Assembly (NCBI GenBank): GCA_964601265.1
Contig: CAZRMT010000028.1
Span: 1 to 18,655 of the forward strand
Reading direction: 5' to 3'
Origin: UBA4675 sp964601265
GTDB lineage: Bacteria; Bacillota; Clostridia; Christensenellales; Borkfalkiaceae
Length of the DNA: 18,655 nucleotides
The notes under the pieces: model-generated
The model's input: only the letters and a program-made list of their open reading frames with translations
Told to the model about the DNA's origin: nothing
Databases searched by the model: none
In this document: one piece after another, positions 7,124 through 14,460 of the stretch
How positions within the stretch are numbered: position 1 is the stretch's first letter
Layout: each line of letters opens with the position of its first letter
Program-made: the position numbers and the translations under genes

Positions 7124-9949
7124 TCAGCTTTCCGTTCTTAACGCAACTACGGGGTCCTTTTTGGAGGCTATTCTCGACGGAATAAATCCCGCAATCGTGG
7201 TTAAAACCATACTTATAAGCATTAGCGCTATTCCGCCCGCAACGGGAAGTTTGACGGCTATTTTTACGCCCGTTACTTTTAGCAAAATCGCCGAAATGGG
7301 TATATTTAACAACACCGCTATTAAAACGCCTAAAAGCCCGCTTGCAAACCCTATTATAAGAGCTTCCGCATTGAATACCGTCGCAACGTTTCCCTTTGAA
7401 GCGCCTATCGAACGCAGTACTCCTATTTCCTTCGTTCTCTCTAAAACCGATATATAGGTGATTATTCCTATCATTATAGACGAAACTATAAGCGAAATGG
7501 ACACAAACGCAATCAGCACGTAAGTTATGGCGTTCACTATTTTGCTAATGCTTGAAAAAATCGTTCCCATTATATCCGAAGTATTTACTTTGTTGTCGGG
7601 ATTTTCATCGTTATACTTTTCTATTAGCCCGGTAACGTAATCCTTATTGTCGAAGTTAGAAGCGTAAATACTTATCGATTTCGGGTTTGTAACGTCGGCA
7701 ACCCCTATAGTGCTCTTTATAGCACTAATCACGCTTTCCACGGTTACTGTAGCACTGCCTTCTTGTTCTACTCCTAATCTCGATAAATCGTATATATCCG
7801 AAAGTTTTTCCCTTGCTTCGTTTTCCTTTTCGCTCTCATCGGCAATTTCAGAAATCCCGTCAAGCACTCTCACTAAATCGCACTCGTTGGTTTTTTGTAT
7901 AAGCCACTCGGTTAACCCGTTTTGATAAACAAGTCCTCCGTTAGACGACAAACAACCCGAACTCAACCCCTTTTTACGTCGAATAACGCCCGTAATTTTC
8001 ATCTCTAAAACATCGTCTTGTTCGGTTCCCGAATTGATTAATTCTTTGTAGTCCGCATCGGATCTACGCGTCACCTTTCCGTCTTCGCCTATTTTATATT
8101 TAAGATAAGTCGGTGCGATTTTATACGAATAATCTCCGTTAATAATCGACTCAAACTTGATTTCTTCCTCTTCGTCATTCGGATTATATTGTACGCCTAT
8201 CATTTCCAGATATTTATTTATAAGAACTTCTACTTTTTCCTCATGTGTAGAAAAATACTCGTTCCAAGTTTCGGTTTCTTTCTTGTCGTTAAACAAGCTT
8301 GTAAATTTGAATCCTTCTATCAACTCGCCTATATTTTCGCTCGGATAAGTTTTAATTATTTCTTTTATCATCGAGGAAACCATATAACCTTCGCTCCTTA
8401 ACCCTAGCGCAAACAAAACGTTATCGGCTATTTGGTTGTATTCGTCTACGACGAGCATCATTTGAGTTTTATCGCCCGACGTTGCCCACTTGCCGTCTAA
8501 TAAGTCGTATTGATCTTTTATAAGCGTCCAATTGTCTTTCCATGAGGCAGTCGCCTTATCGTATTTTACAAACGTTTTTATGAGCGGATTCATATTAAAC
8601 ATACTGGTTGCATAATACTCCGCACTCGGATAAATAGCACTTAGCCCGAGCCTTTTGCTGTTATACGGGTAAAGCGAAAAATAGTCTTTTATATTTTTGT
8701 CCTCTTGAACAACTCTTTTATATATGTTTTCGCCCTTTCCATACAATTGCAAAGAACTAGTATCGTACATAAACTGCACTCCGTGAATTTTGTCGTTGTC
8801 AATATTTTCCTCTATATAGGTTTTAAAACTTTTAAGGTCGGAGGCTCTTACGCTTTTAATAACGTCGTTAAACATATCTTGCATTTGGTTATTCGAAGTA
8901 AACGAGTCGCTTTGAGGATATTTTTCTCCCTCTCTTTTGCTTCCGCCAGCCCCCATTAACGTAGTAACCATTCCCGTAATATCCAACGACGTTTCGGAAA
9001 TTTCTATCGGAGAAGAGGACAATGTATCTCTTTGTATATCGTCTATGTATCCTTGAAATCCCGCCGAAACGGACATAATCAGCGCTATTCCTATAATACC
9101 TATACTGCCCGCAACCGACACCAAAGCCGTTCTCGCTTTTTTGGTAAAAAGGTTTTTAAGCGACAATAAAAACGCCGTTAACGGACTCATAGACGCCTTT
9201 TTCTTCTTTTTCTTTTGAATCGGCTTTATTTTTTGCTCGTCTTTTTCAACAAGTTCTTTTTCTTCGTTTTCGGTTAAAGGATTGCTGTCCCCAACGATTT
9301 TTCCGTCTGCCATTCTTATTATTCTGGTAGAATATTTTTCGGCAAGTTCGGGGTTATGGGTAACCATTATAACCAATTTATCTTTGGCTATTTCTTTTAA
9401 AATATCCATAACGGAAATACTCGTTTCCGTATCGAGCGCGCCCGTCGGTTCGTCGGCCAAAATTATATCGGGGTTGTTGACGATAGCTCTTGCAATAGCC
9501 ACCCTTTGCATTTGTCCGCCCGAAAGTTGGTTCGGCTTTTTGTTAATCTCTTTTTCAAGCCCGACTTGAATTAAGGCTTGCCTAGCCCTTTCTTTACGCT
9601 CTTTTCTGTTTACGCCCGAAAGCGTTAACGCAAGCTCTACGTTTTCCAAAACGCTTTGGTGCATAATCAGGTTATAGCTTTGGAATATAAACCCTATAGA
9701 ATTGTTACGGTAGTTATCCCAATCTCTCGAAGTATAATTCTTCGTCGATACGCCGTTTATAATCAAGTCGCCCGAAGTGTATTTATCCAGTCCGCCCATA
9801 ATATTGAGCAAGGTCGTTTTTCCGCAACCCGACTGCCCTAAAATAGAAACGAACTCGCTTTGACGAAATTCCATACTCACGCCTTTTAATGCGTGAACGG
9901 TAAGCTCGCCCGAAACGTAATCTTTCGTAATGTCTTGTAATTTAAGCAT
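7124..9949 (-). CDS. MacB-like ABC transporter, fused ATPase and FtsX-type permease
   Basis: This 941-residue protein has an N-terminal ATPase and a C-terminal permease. Walker A is GQSGCGKT (38-45), the Q-loop glutamine is Q90, the signature is LSGGQ (142-146), Walker B is IILADEPT (162-169) and the switch histidine is H198. A lysine run (246-251) links it to the first membrane segment (about 274-296). A large extracellular domain of about 500 residues follows. From residue 801 there are three FtsX-type membrane segments with the ERTKEIGVLRSIGA loop. Such mechanotransmission transporters act in resistance to peptides and other agents or in envelope signalling. It lies 38 bp after tetR in the same orientation, so TetR probably controls it. 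AAAGGAG precedes the ATG. The substrate is unknown. Confidence 0.9.
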   Translation of the reverse strand: MLKLQDITKDYVSGELTVHALKGVSMEFRQSEFVSILGQSGCGKTTLLNIMGGLDKYTSGDLIINGVSTKNYTSRDWDNYRNNSIGFIFQSYNLIMHQSVLENVELALTLSGVNRKERKERARQALIQVGLEKEINKKPNQLSGGQMQRVAIARAIVNNPDIILADEPTGALDTETSISVMDILKEIAKDKLVIMVTHNPELAEKYSTRIIRMADGKIVGDSNPLTENEEKELVEKDEQKIKPIQKKKKKKASMSPLTAFLLSLKNLFTKKARTALVSVAGSIGIIGIALIMSVSAGFQGYIDDIQRDTLSSSPIEISETSLDITGMVTTLMGAGGSKREGEKYPQSDSFTSNNQMQDMFNDVIKSVRASDLKSFKTYIEENIDNDKIHGVQFMYDTSSLQLYGKGENIYKRVVQEDKNIKDYFSLYPYNSKRLGLSAIYPSAEYYATSMFNMNPLIKTFVKYDKATASWKDNWTLIKDQYDLLDGKWATSGDKTQMMLVVDEYNQIADNVLFALGLRSEGYMVSSMIKEIIKTYPSENIGELIEGFKFTSLFNDKKETETWNEYFSTHEEKVEVLINKYLEMIGVQYNPNDEEEEIKFESIINGDYSYKIAPTYLKYKIGEDGKVTRRSDADYKELINSGTEQDDVLEMKITGVIRRKKGLSSGCLSSNGGLVYQNGLTEWLIQKTNECDLVRVLDGISEIADESEKENEAREKLSDIYDLSRLGVEQEGSATVTVESVISAIKSTIGVADVTNPKSISIYASNFDNKDYVTGLIEKYNDENPDNKVNTSDIMGTIFSSISKIVNAITYVLIAFVSISLIVSSIMIGIITYISVLERTKEIGVLRSIGASKGNVATVFNAEALIIGFASGLLGVLIAVLLNIPISAILLKVTGVKIAVKLPVAGGIALMLISMVLTTIAGFIPSRIASKKDPVVALRTES

Positions 9950-9987
9950 TGTTTTCTCCTTTTTTTGATTATTTTATTAAACCGTTC

Positions 9988-10539
9988 TTAATCTTTACTA
10001 AAATTTTTTACCGTGTCTAAGTTGTTTTTTATCAGTTCAACCGTCAAATCCGCCAAGTCGCTTTCTTTTTCTTTAAAGCCGTTTAACGCCCACGTTTTGG
10101 CAATCGCAATTACTATACTTGCGTTTACGCTAAAAATAAACTTGCGGTTCGGTTTTTCTTCGCCCGACTTCGCCCTTGCAAACTTTTCTTCCGCTTTGGA
10201 ACAAATATAATTCATATTTTGCGGTAAAAGTTTAGGCAGGCAAAAGGGGTATTCGTTGTTTTTAAATTTCGACAATAGCTTTACTATCGTTTCTCGCCAC
10301 TCTTCCAAGCTTACCTTTTCAAATCGCGGAAAAACTTTATCCGTTAAAACTTTAAATATGCCGTCAAGCGTTTTTTCGACTAACTCGTCGAACGAGGTAA
10401 ACAGTCTGTAATAAGACACTCTCGCTACGCCCGCTTCCTTAACTAAATCCGTAACGGTAATATCCAGATAACTTTTTTTGGTAAGCAACTTAAAATATGC
10501 CTCTTGCAAAAGCTCCCCTGCCGTTTTTTTCTTTTCCAT
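9988..10539 (-). CDS. TetR/AcrR family transcriptional regulator
   Basis: The 183-residue product has a TetR-type N-terminal DNA-binding domain. The helix-turn-helix is ITVTDLVKEAGVARVSYYRLF (about 27-47) followed by SFDELV. The C-terminal ligand-binding part is helical and not recognisable as a specific subfamily. It is the first gene of the operon with the MacB-like transporter. A palindromic site overlaps its own transcription start, so autoregulation and repression of the transporter are likely. The start codon is preceded by AAAGGTGTAGCT, an acceptable ribosome binding site. Confidence 0.88.
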   Translation of the reverse strand: MEKKKTAGELLQEAYFKLLTKKSYLDITVTDLVKEAGVARVSYYRLFTSFDELVEKTLDGIFKVLTDKVFPRFEKVSLEEWRETIVKLLSKFKNNEYPFCLPKLLPQNMNYICSKAEEKFARAKSGEEKPNRKFIFSVNASIVIAIAKTWALNGFKEKESDLADLTVELIKNNLDTVKNFSKD

Positions 10540-10581
10540 AGCTACACCTTTTATGCTTTTTGTTCCATTTTTTAAAAAGCC

Positions 10582-10610
10582 TTGACTATTTTTTTAAAAT
10601 CGTTTACAAT
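10582..10610 (+). promoter_or_regulatory. Divergent plus-strand sigma-A promoter near the TetR operator
   Basis: TTGACT (10582-10587), a 17-bp spacer and TACAAT (10605-10610) form a good sigma-A promoter reading right. Its start (about 10617) falls inside the operator-like repeat. No protein gene follows on this strand. Confidence 0.5.
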
Positions 10611-10629
10611 ATGTTACACATTGTAACAT
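10611..10629. promoter_or_regulatory. TetR-type operator (inverted repeat)
   Basis: ATGTTAC and GTAACAT flank a 5-bp spacer. The site lies 4 bp downstream of the tetR -10 box, over the expected transcription start, the usual place for TetR-family repressor binding. A second repeat, ACAAT/ATTGT, is nested around it. Confidence 0.65.
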
Positions 10630-10633
10630 TAAA

Positions 10634-10663
10634 AATATACCACACGATATATTTATATGTCAA
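10634..10663 (-). promoter_or_regulatory. Sigma-A promoter of tetR and the MacB-like gene
   Basis: The minus strand has TTGACA (10658-10663), an 18-bp spacer and TATATT (10634-10639). The operator repeat follows directly. The leader to the tetR ATG is about 85 nt. Confidence 0.7.
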
Positions 10664-10745
10664 ACGTTTAACAAACAAAAATAAAATTTGCTCATAATTT
10701 TTCCTTTTGGGACAAGAATAAATACTTGTCTTTCTCCTTTGTATT

Positions 10746-10775
10746 TCCGAACGGCAAAAGCCGTTCGGATTTTTA
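10746..10775 (+). terminator. Plus-strand intrinsic terminator
   Basis: A 10-bp stem (TCCGAACGGC arm, 4-nt AAAA loop) ends at 10769 and is followed on the plus strand by TTTTTAT. On the minus strand it is followed by AAATAC, so it is oriented for rightward transcripts, although no rightward gene is present. Confidence 0.65.
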
Positions 10776-10778
10776 TGG

Positions 10779-10807
10779 CAAAAAAAATAAAGAGGGCAAT
10801 GCCCTCT
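10779..10807 (-). terminator. Terminator of the coat gene pair
   Basis: On the minus strand AGAGGGC/GCCCTCT with a 3-nt loop is followed by TTATTTTTTTT. It lies 7 bp past the stop of the last coat gene. Confidence 0.85.
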
Positions 10808-10814
10808 ACGTCTT

Positions 10815-11090
10815 TTACTTTTGTTTTTTGTTTGAAAACTTATCTATTGCGGAATCGATTTTTTGTTTTTGAGCGGGGGCGACTTGGTAGTAACCCTTTT
10901 GTTGCATTAGCGAAAAAATTTCGTTTTGCCCGTCGGAAACCTCGTTCAAAAACTTTTTCATTTGTGCCCTCAGTTTTGCATTAGTCGTTTCGGTTAGGGA
11001 TGTTGCGTACAATTTTACAAGCCCCTTTTCCGCCGAAAGCATATCCGTCAATATTTCTTCTTCCGTTAAAGCGACACACTTATTACTCAT
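10815..11090 (-). CDS. CotF-like spore coat protein
   Basis: The 91-residue product matches the Coat F domain: LTEEEILTDMLSAEKGLVKLY at the start, a second helix with LRAQMKKFLNEV, and then QKGYYQVAPAQKQKIDSA, the conserved end of the family. It is helical, of ferritin-like type, and without signal peptide, as expected for a protein assembled on the spore from the mother cell. AAGGAGG lies before the ATG, 9 bp after the previous small coat gene. The end is lysine rich. Confidence 0.88.
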   Translation of the reverse strand: MSNKCVALTEEEILTDMLSAEKGLVKLYATSLTETTNAKLRAQMKKFLNEVSDGQNEIFSLMQQKGYYQVAPAQKQKIDSAIDKFSNKKQK

Positions 11091-11099
11091 ACTTCCTCC

Positions 11100-11285
11100 T
11101 TATTCGAGATTTTTTAAAAGCGTTTGCGCTCTTGCTTCGTGCTTTTCGCCTAGCTCGCTCATTTTTTGCTTAACGGTTTCGTCCTTTGCCTCGCAACCGT
11201 AAAACTGCGTTTTTTTGGCAAGCAGTTTTTCAATGGTTAAAAGCTCGGTGATAAAACCGACTTCCTTTTCCTTTAATCCCGTCAT
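11100..11285 (-). CDS. Small CotF-related coat protein
   Basis: This 61-residue helical protein (TGLKEKEVGFITELLTIEKL...) resembles the short partner often found beside Coat F proteins. The start is the ATG at 11285, preceded by AAAGGAGG and a U7 spacer; a frame-open start 21 bp upstream lacks this. It holds a single cysteine. It is probably co-expressed with the next gene. The ribosome binding site lies within a long hairpin (11287-11332), so translation or read-through may be restrained. Function beyond coat association is unknown. Confidence 0.7.
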   Translation of the reverse strand: MTGLKEKEVGFITELLTIEKLLAKKTQFYGCEAKDETVKQKMSELGEKHEARAQTLLKNLE

Positions 11286-11286
11286 A

Positions 11287-11332
11287 AAAAAACCTCCTTT
11301 CGTCATAATACTTGACTTAAAGAAGGTTTTTT
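11287..11332 (-). promoter_or_regulatory. Hairpin that holds the Shine-Dalgarno of the coat gene pair; also ypeB terminator candidate
   Basis: In the minus-strand RNA the arm AAAAAACCUUCUUU pairs with AAAGGAGGUUUUUU (14 bp, one G-U), capped by an inner GUCA/UGAC stem. The pairing covers the complete ribosome binding site of the small coat gene and is followed by U and then AUG. The G-U pair becomes C-A on the other strand, so the fold favours the minus-strand RNA. It starts 22 bp past the ypeB stop, so it may also act as a terminator. Confidence 0.6.
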
Positions 11333-11353
11333 ATTCGTTAAAACTAAAAATAA

Positions 11354-13132
11354 TTACAAAAGTAAATTGCCTTCGTCCGTTTCCACGACTTTGAAGATGT
11401 TTACTTCGCTTCCCGTAAGAGCGTCGACGTAAATATAATACTTGCTTCCGTTTATTTCGCCCGCAACTTCCCAGCAGGCTTTTTCGCTAGTGGTTCCCGA
11501 AGGAACTACCGCCTTTCTGACGCTTTCGATTTCCATATCGGAATTCACCTTTAAAACGGCTTCGTTTTTACTTAACTTAAAAGTTACGTTATCTCTTTCG
11601 GTATGGTTAAGATAATAATTTCTTGCTTCCATTCCGAACACTTGCCCTTTTTCTCTGCAAATATTCAGCTTTATAAGGTCTGCGTAGTATATTACGCCGT
11701 CCTTTTCGTAAGCGTAATTTACGGTGGTATAATATCCGTTGGTTTCCGCCCAAACGGCTTTCATAGAACCTATTCCCATTCCGCTTAAAAACTTTTCTCC
11801 GCTTGAAATACATTCTTGTTCGCTTAAAGAACCCTCTTTACATTCCTTGGAATAGTTAAAGTTTAAAAGCTTTCCGCCTTTACGAGATATTTGAGCAAAA
11901 ACTTCCACTCCGTTTTCGTCTTGCGCCCTGAAATTATATCCTTCGTATTGACCGTTTACTTCGCCTAAAAACTCGGGCATATTGAGGGAATAGTTTTCAA
12001 AGTATTTTTTAAAAACTTCTTCCGCTTGTTTAGAAGAAAGCTTTTCTCCCGTCAAACCCTTTACTTCTCTATTGGTAAGCCCGTCGGAAAAAGGTCCGTC
12101 GTAGATTAGTTGCGGATAAGAAAGCGATTGGTTCTCCATTTCGGCAAACAGTTTAACGCCGAGTGCGTTTCCGCCCGAGAACAACTCCTCCACCTTCGCT
12201 CCGTTCTTTATTTCGTTATTGAGCGACAAAAGATTGTCCTTTAACACTCCGTTTCTTTCATATAACGTTTCCACGTTGGAATACTCTTCTTCCGTGATAG
12301 AAAACCCGTCTATAAGACGATTATTTAAATATTTAGAGTAGTCTCCCAGCTGATTTATAAATTTAGCGGTGTTATACTTGTTTTCGTAATCTATCGGCAA
12401 ATTTTGAAGCCCTTGCTCGGCAAGCTGACTTTGCAAAGAAATTTCCCCGAAAAGTTTTTGCTGTTCCTTTTTGTCGTTAGATATTAACACCTTGGATAAA
12501 TTTACGTCGATATTATCCACGTAGTCCACTAAATCCGAAAAGTTTTGACGATACGTGTAGCCGAAATCGTTAGAAGCAAAATTTCTGTCGCCCATCATAT
12601 AAAAAGTCAAAACGCTGGCAAGCGCTAAACAAGCAACGCCAAGCGAAATAACCGCCGTAAGCCACCCGCCGATAGAGCCTTTATTTTTTCTTAAATTTCT
12701 TTTTTGCTGTCTTTGGCGAGCTTTTTCTTGCTTTAAAGCAGAAATTCTAGCCCTCTTTTCCTCTTTGGTTTCGTTCTTAAACGCAAGTTTTTTCTCTCGC
12801 TTTTCCTCTTTTAACTGTTCTTTAAGGTCGTGCTTTTCTCTTGCCAAACGCTCTCTTTCTTGTTTTTTAGCAAGTTTTATTTTTTCTTTTTGCTTTTTTT
12901 CACGTTGTTTTTTCTCTTTTTTAAGCTTTTTTTCTTGTTCTTTACGTTCTTTTTTCAGTCTGTTTTTTTGTTCTTTTAACGCTTCTTTTTCCTTTTTTAT
13001 TCTGGCGTTTTCAACCCTTTTTTTTGCTTTTTCCCGCTCGTTTTCCTTTTTTATCGTATCCGATTTTTTGTTTTGAGCTTTTTTCTCGATTTTTTCGACT
13101 TTTTCTTTGGCGCTGTTTTTTTCCTGTTCCAT
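11354..13132 (-). CDS. ypeB: YpeB-like germination protein with long charged N-terminal extension
   Basis: YpeB partners SleB: each needs the other to be stable in the dormant spore, and SleB then digests the cortex on germination. The gene follows sleB by 16 bp, as expected. Of the 592 residues, 1-151 are almost all Lys, Glu, Arg and Gln, a predicted long helix. A membrane segment lies at about 152-180. The extracytoplasmic part follows and ends in a PepSY-like repeat region (KNEAVLKVNSDMEI, then YYIYVDALTGSEVNIFKV). Bacillus YpeB is about 450 residues and begins near its membrane segment, so the N-terminal block is extra. The ATG at 13132 is chosen because AAGGAG lies 6 nt upstream. The frame of the extension is continuous from that site. 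Confidence 0.88.
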   Translation of the reverse strand: MEQEKNSAKEKVEKIEKKAQNKKSDTIKKENEREKAKKRVENARIKKEKEALKEQKNRLKKERKEQEKKLKKEKKQREKKQKEKIKLAKKQERERLAREKHDLKEQLKEEKREKKLAFKNETKEEKRARISALKQEKARQRQQKRNLRKNKGSIGGWLTAVISLGVACLALASVLTFYMMGDRNFASNDFGYTYRQNFSDLVDYVDNIDVNLSKVLISNDKKEQQKLFGEISLQSQLAEQGLQNLPIDYENKYNTAKFINQLGDYSKYLNNRLIDGFSITEEEYSNVETLYERNGVLKDNLLSLNNEIKNGAKVEELFSGGNALGVKLFAEMENQSLSYPQLIYDGPFSDGLTNREVKGLTGEKLSSKQAEEVFKKYFENYSLNMPEFLGEVNGQYEGYNFRAQDENGVEVFAQISRKGGKLLNFNYSKECKEGSLSEQECISSGEKFLSGMGIGSMKAVWAETNGYYTTVNYAYEKDGVIYYADLIKLNICREKGQVFGMEARNYYLNHTERDNVTFKLSKNEAVLKVNSDMEIESVRKAVVPSGTTSEKACWEVAGEINGSKYYIYVDALTGSEVNIFKVVETDEGNLLL

Positions 13133-13148
13133 ACTCATCTCCTTATAA

Positions 13149-13847
13149 TTATACGGCAAAAACGTGATTGCCTATCGTAGTCAACGTCGTTCTTGAAAAA
13201 ATCCACGAACTCGTAGCAATTGCGGGGTTATAGTAATATAACGCCCCGTTAGTAGGGTCCCAACCGTTTAGCGCGTCCCTTGCGGCGTTTTTAGCCGTTT
13301 GATTGGGCGTTAAGTTTATCTGTCCGTCGTTTACGGCGGTAAAGGCGTTCTTTTGGTAGATTACCCCCGAAATCGTGTTGGGGAAAGAAGAACTTTTTAC
13401 TCTGTTTAAAACCACTGCGCCTACGGCGACTTGTCCCGTGTAACTTTCGCCTCTCGCCTCACCGTAAATAAGTTTTGCAAGCAATATTAAGTCGTTATCG
13501 GAATAAGTCGAAGACGAAGACGACGTAGACGAAATTCCCAACGCTTTAAGCGTTTGAGAGCCGACTATCCCGTCTGCCGTTAGTCCGTTTTTGCGTTGAA
13601 AATACTTTACGGCTTCTTTGGTTTGAGAACCGAATATTCCGTCTACACTCCCTTTGTAATATCCCCAATTTTTAAGTTTGGTTTGTATCTTTTTTACCAT
13701 ACTGCCCGTTTGTCCTTGTTTTATAACGGTAGCGCATTCTATTACGGTATCCGTTCCTCTTTGCCTAGCGGTGGTAAACGCCATAGAACTTAACGCCGTA
13801 AACGAAAGAACCAATACGAGCAAAAATATTTTTACGTACTTTTTCAT
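13149..13847 (-). CDS. sleB: Spore cortex-lytic enzyme SleB
   Basis: SleB is a lytic transglycosylase acting on muramic-lactam cortex peptidoglycan. The 232-residue precursor has a signal peptide (about 1-23), a PG_binding_1 domain (about 42-105, with GYYKGSVDGIFGSQT and TADGIVGSQT repeats), a Ser-rich linker and the Hydrolase_2 catalytic domain from about 115. The catalytic glutamate is probably E130 in YGEARGES. The end (ALYYYNP...IGNHVFAV) is the normal family end, so it is complete. The start at 13847 has AGGAGGG upstream. The ORF extends 33 bp further up but without a site. It lies between spoIIR and ypeB. Confidence 0.93.
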   Translation of the reverse strand: MKKYVKIFLLVLVLSFTALSSMAFTTARQRGTDTVIECATVIKQGQTGSMVKKIQTKLKNWGYYKGSVDGIFGSQTKEAVKYFQRKNGLTADGIVGSQTLKALGISSTSSSSSTYSDNDLILLAKLIYGEARGESYTGQVAVGAVVLNRVKSSSFPNTISGVIYQKNAFTAVNDGQINLTPNQTAKNAARDALNGWDPTNGALYYYNPAIATSSWIFSRTTLTTIGNHVFAV

Positions 13848-13857
13848 TAACCCTCCT

Positions 13858-13889
13858 AAAACGCAAGCGGTAACGTTCACCTGCGTTTT
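13858..13889 (-). repeat. Hairpin across the spoIIR stop codon and next to the sleB ribosome binding site
   Basis: The minus strand has AAAACGCA and TGCGTTTT (8 bp) around an inner GGTGA/TTACC pairing. The spoIIR stop lies inside, and the sleB AGGAGGG follows immediately after the T4. It resembles a terminator with a short U tract. It could limit read-through from spoIIR into sleB, which is normally needed later in the forespore. Confidence 0.45.
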
Positions 13890-14410
13890 TCTTTGAATTG
13901 ACGAATTATTTCCGCTATTTTAGACTTGAATTTTACGGGCGTGGTTTCCGAATAAAAGCATAACGGCGGATAAACCACACACCACCAGTTATCACCTTCC
14001 GCTTCCCCCAGTTCCACGATAATGCTGTCGTAAACGCCGTCGGGCAAACACTCTCCGTCGTACACTCTCGTCGGAAAATACTCTTGTCGTATTTCGGTTT
14101 TCGCACGGTAGGAAAAACCCTTTTCCTTTAAACAATCGTTTGCGATTTTAGTCATACCGTCCGTCAACGAGTTCAGCTTGGAAACAGCCTCTTTTTTCGA
14201 GTTGCAATCGGCTACGTAAGGCGTTAAAAACTCGACAATCCTATCCTTTATTTCGTATTTTACGAGTTGGTCGGCTTGCGAATTGCTGTTGGCTCTTACG
14301 TGAATTCTCAAATACTCTACGGTCGCCTCTTTTTCTTGTCTAAACGCAAAATATATCGCCGTTAAACTTATTATGCCTATTAAAATTAAAGTTATTCCTT
14401 TTTTACGCAT
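13877..14410 (-). CDS. spoIIR: Stage II sporulation protein R
   Basis: SpoIIR is made in the forespore and secreted to activate SpoIIGA, which processes pro-sigma-E in the mother cell. The 177-residue protein has a membrane anchor or signal (4-22) followed by YLRIHVRANSNSQADQ, the family start, and the conserved EYFPTRVYDGECLPDGVYDS and NWWCVVYPPLCF stretches. The start is the ATG at 14410, with GGGGGA and a U7 spacer upstream. A TTG 30 bp further up is unlikely. It follows ispE. A sigma-F promoter at 14439-14468 is in the right place. Confidence 0.95.
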   Translation of the reverse strand: MRKKGITLILIGIISLTAIYFAFRQEKEATVEYLRIHVRANSNSQADQLVKYEIKDRIVEFLTPYVADCNSKKEAVSKLNSLTDGMTKIANDCLKEKGFSYRAKTEIRQEYFPTRVYDGECLPDGVYDSIIVELGEAEGDNWWCVVYPPLCFYSETTPVKFKSKIAEIIRQFKEKRR

Positions 14411-14411
14411 T

Positions 14412-14460
14412 AAAAAAATCCCCCGAAAGTGATAATACAATGATTACCGCTTTCAGGGAA
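14412..14460 (-). terminator. ispE terminator hairpin that includes the spoIIR ribosome binding site
   Basis: On the minus strand the arm TTCCCTGAAAG (14450-14460) pairs with CTTTCGGGGGA (14419-14429), 11 bp with two G-U pairs and a 20-nt loop, followed by T7 (14412-14418). It lies 18 bp past the ispE stop and looks like an intrinsic terminator. The 3' arm holds the spoIIR Shine-Dalgarno GGGGGA. The wobble pairs show that it suits the minus-strand RNA. Confidence 0.6.

Larger units (their letters stand above)
10617..10775 (+). ncRNA. Candidate small RNA, about 150 nt, divergent from tetR
   Basis: A plus-strand promoter at 10582-10610 and a plus-oriented terminator at 10746-10775 bound a stretch without a credible reading frame; the only ATG gives four codons. 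Inside is a 6-bp hairpin, GACAAG/CTTGTC (10711-10730). These signals together suggest a short transcript under the same TetR operator. It may instead be the remnant of a lost gene. Both promoter and terminator are read from sequence; the RNA is inferred. Confidence 0.35.

Noticed and set aside
10688..10984. Plus-strand reading frame of 98 codons
   Set aside because: It starts at TTG without a ribosome site, crosses two terminator hairpins and is antisense to the CotF-like gene.
12765..13076. Plus-strand Ser/Phe-rich frame
   Set aside because: It is the mirror of the Lys/Glu-rich YpeB extension and has no ribosome site or family match.
13875..13905. Sigma-F or sigma-G promoter for sleB inside the hairpin, by analogy to spoIIR
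   Set aside because: GGTGAACGTT resembles a -10, but the upstream -35 matches only about 3 of 5 positions, so it is not supported.
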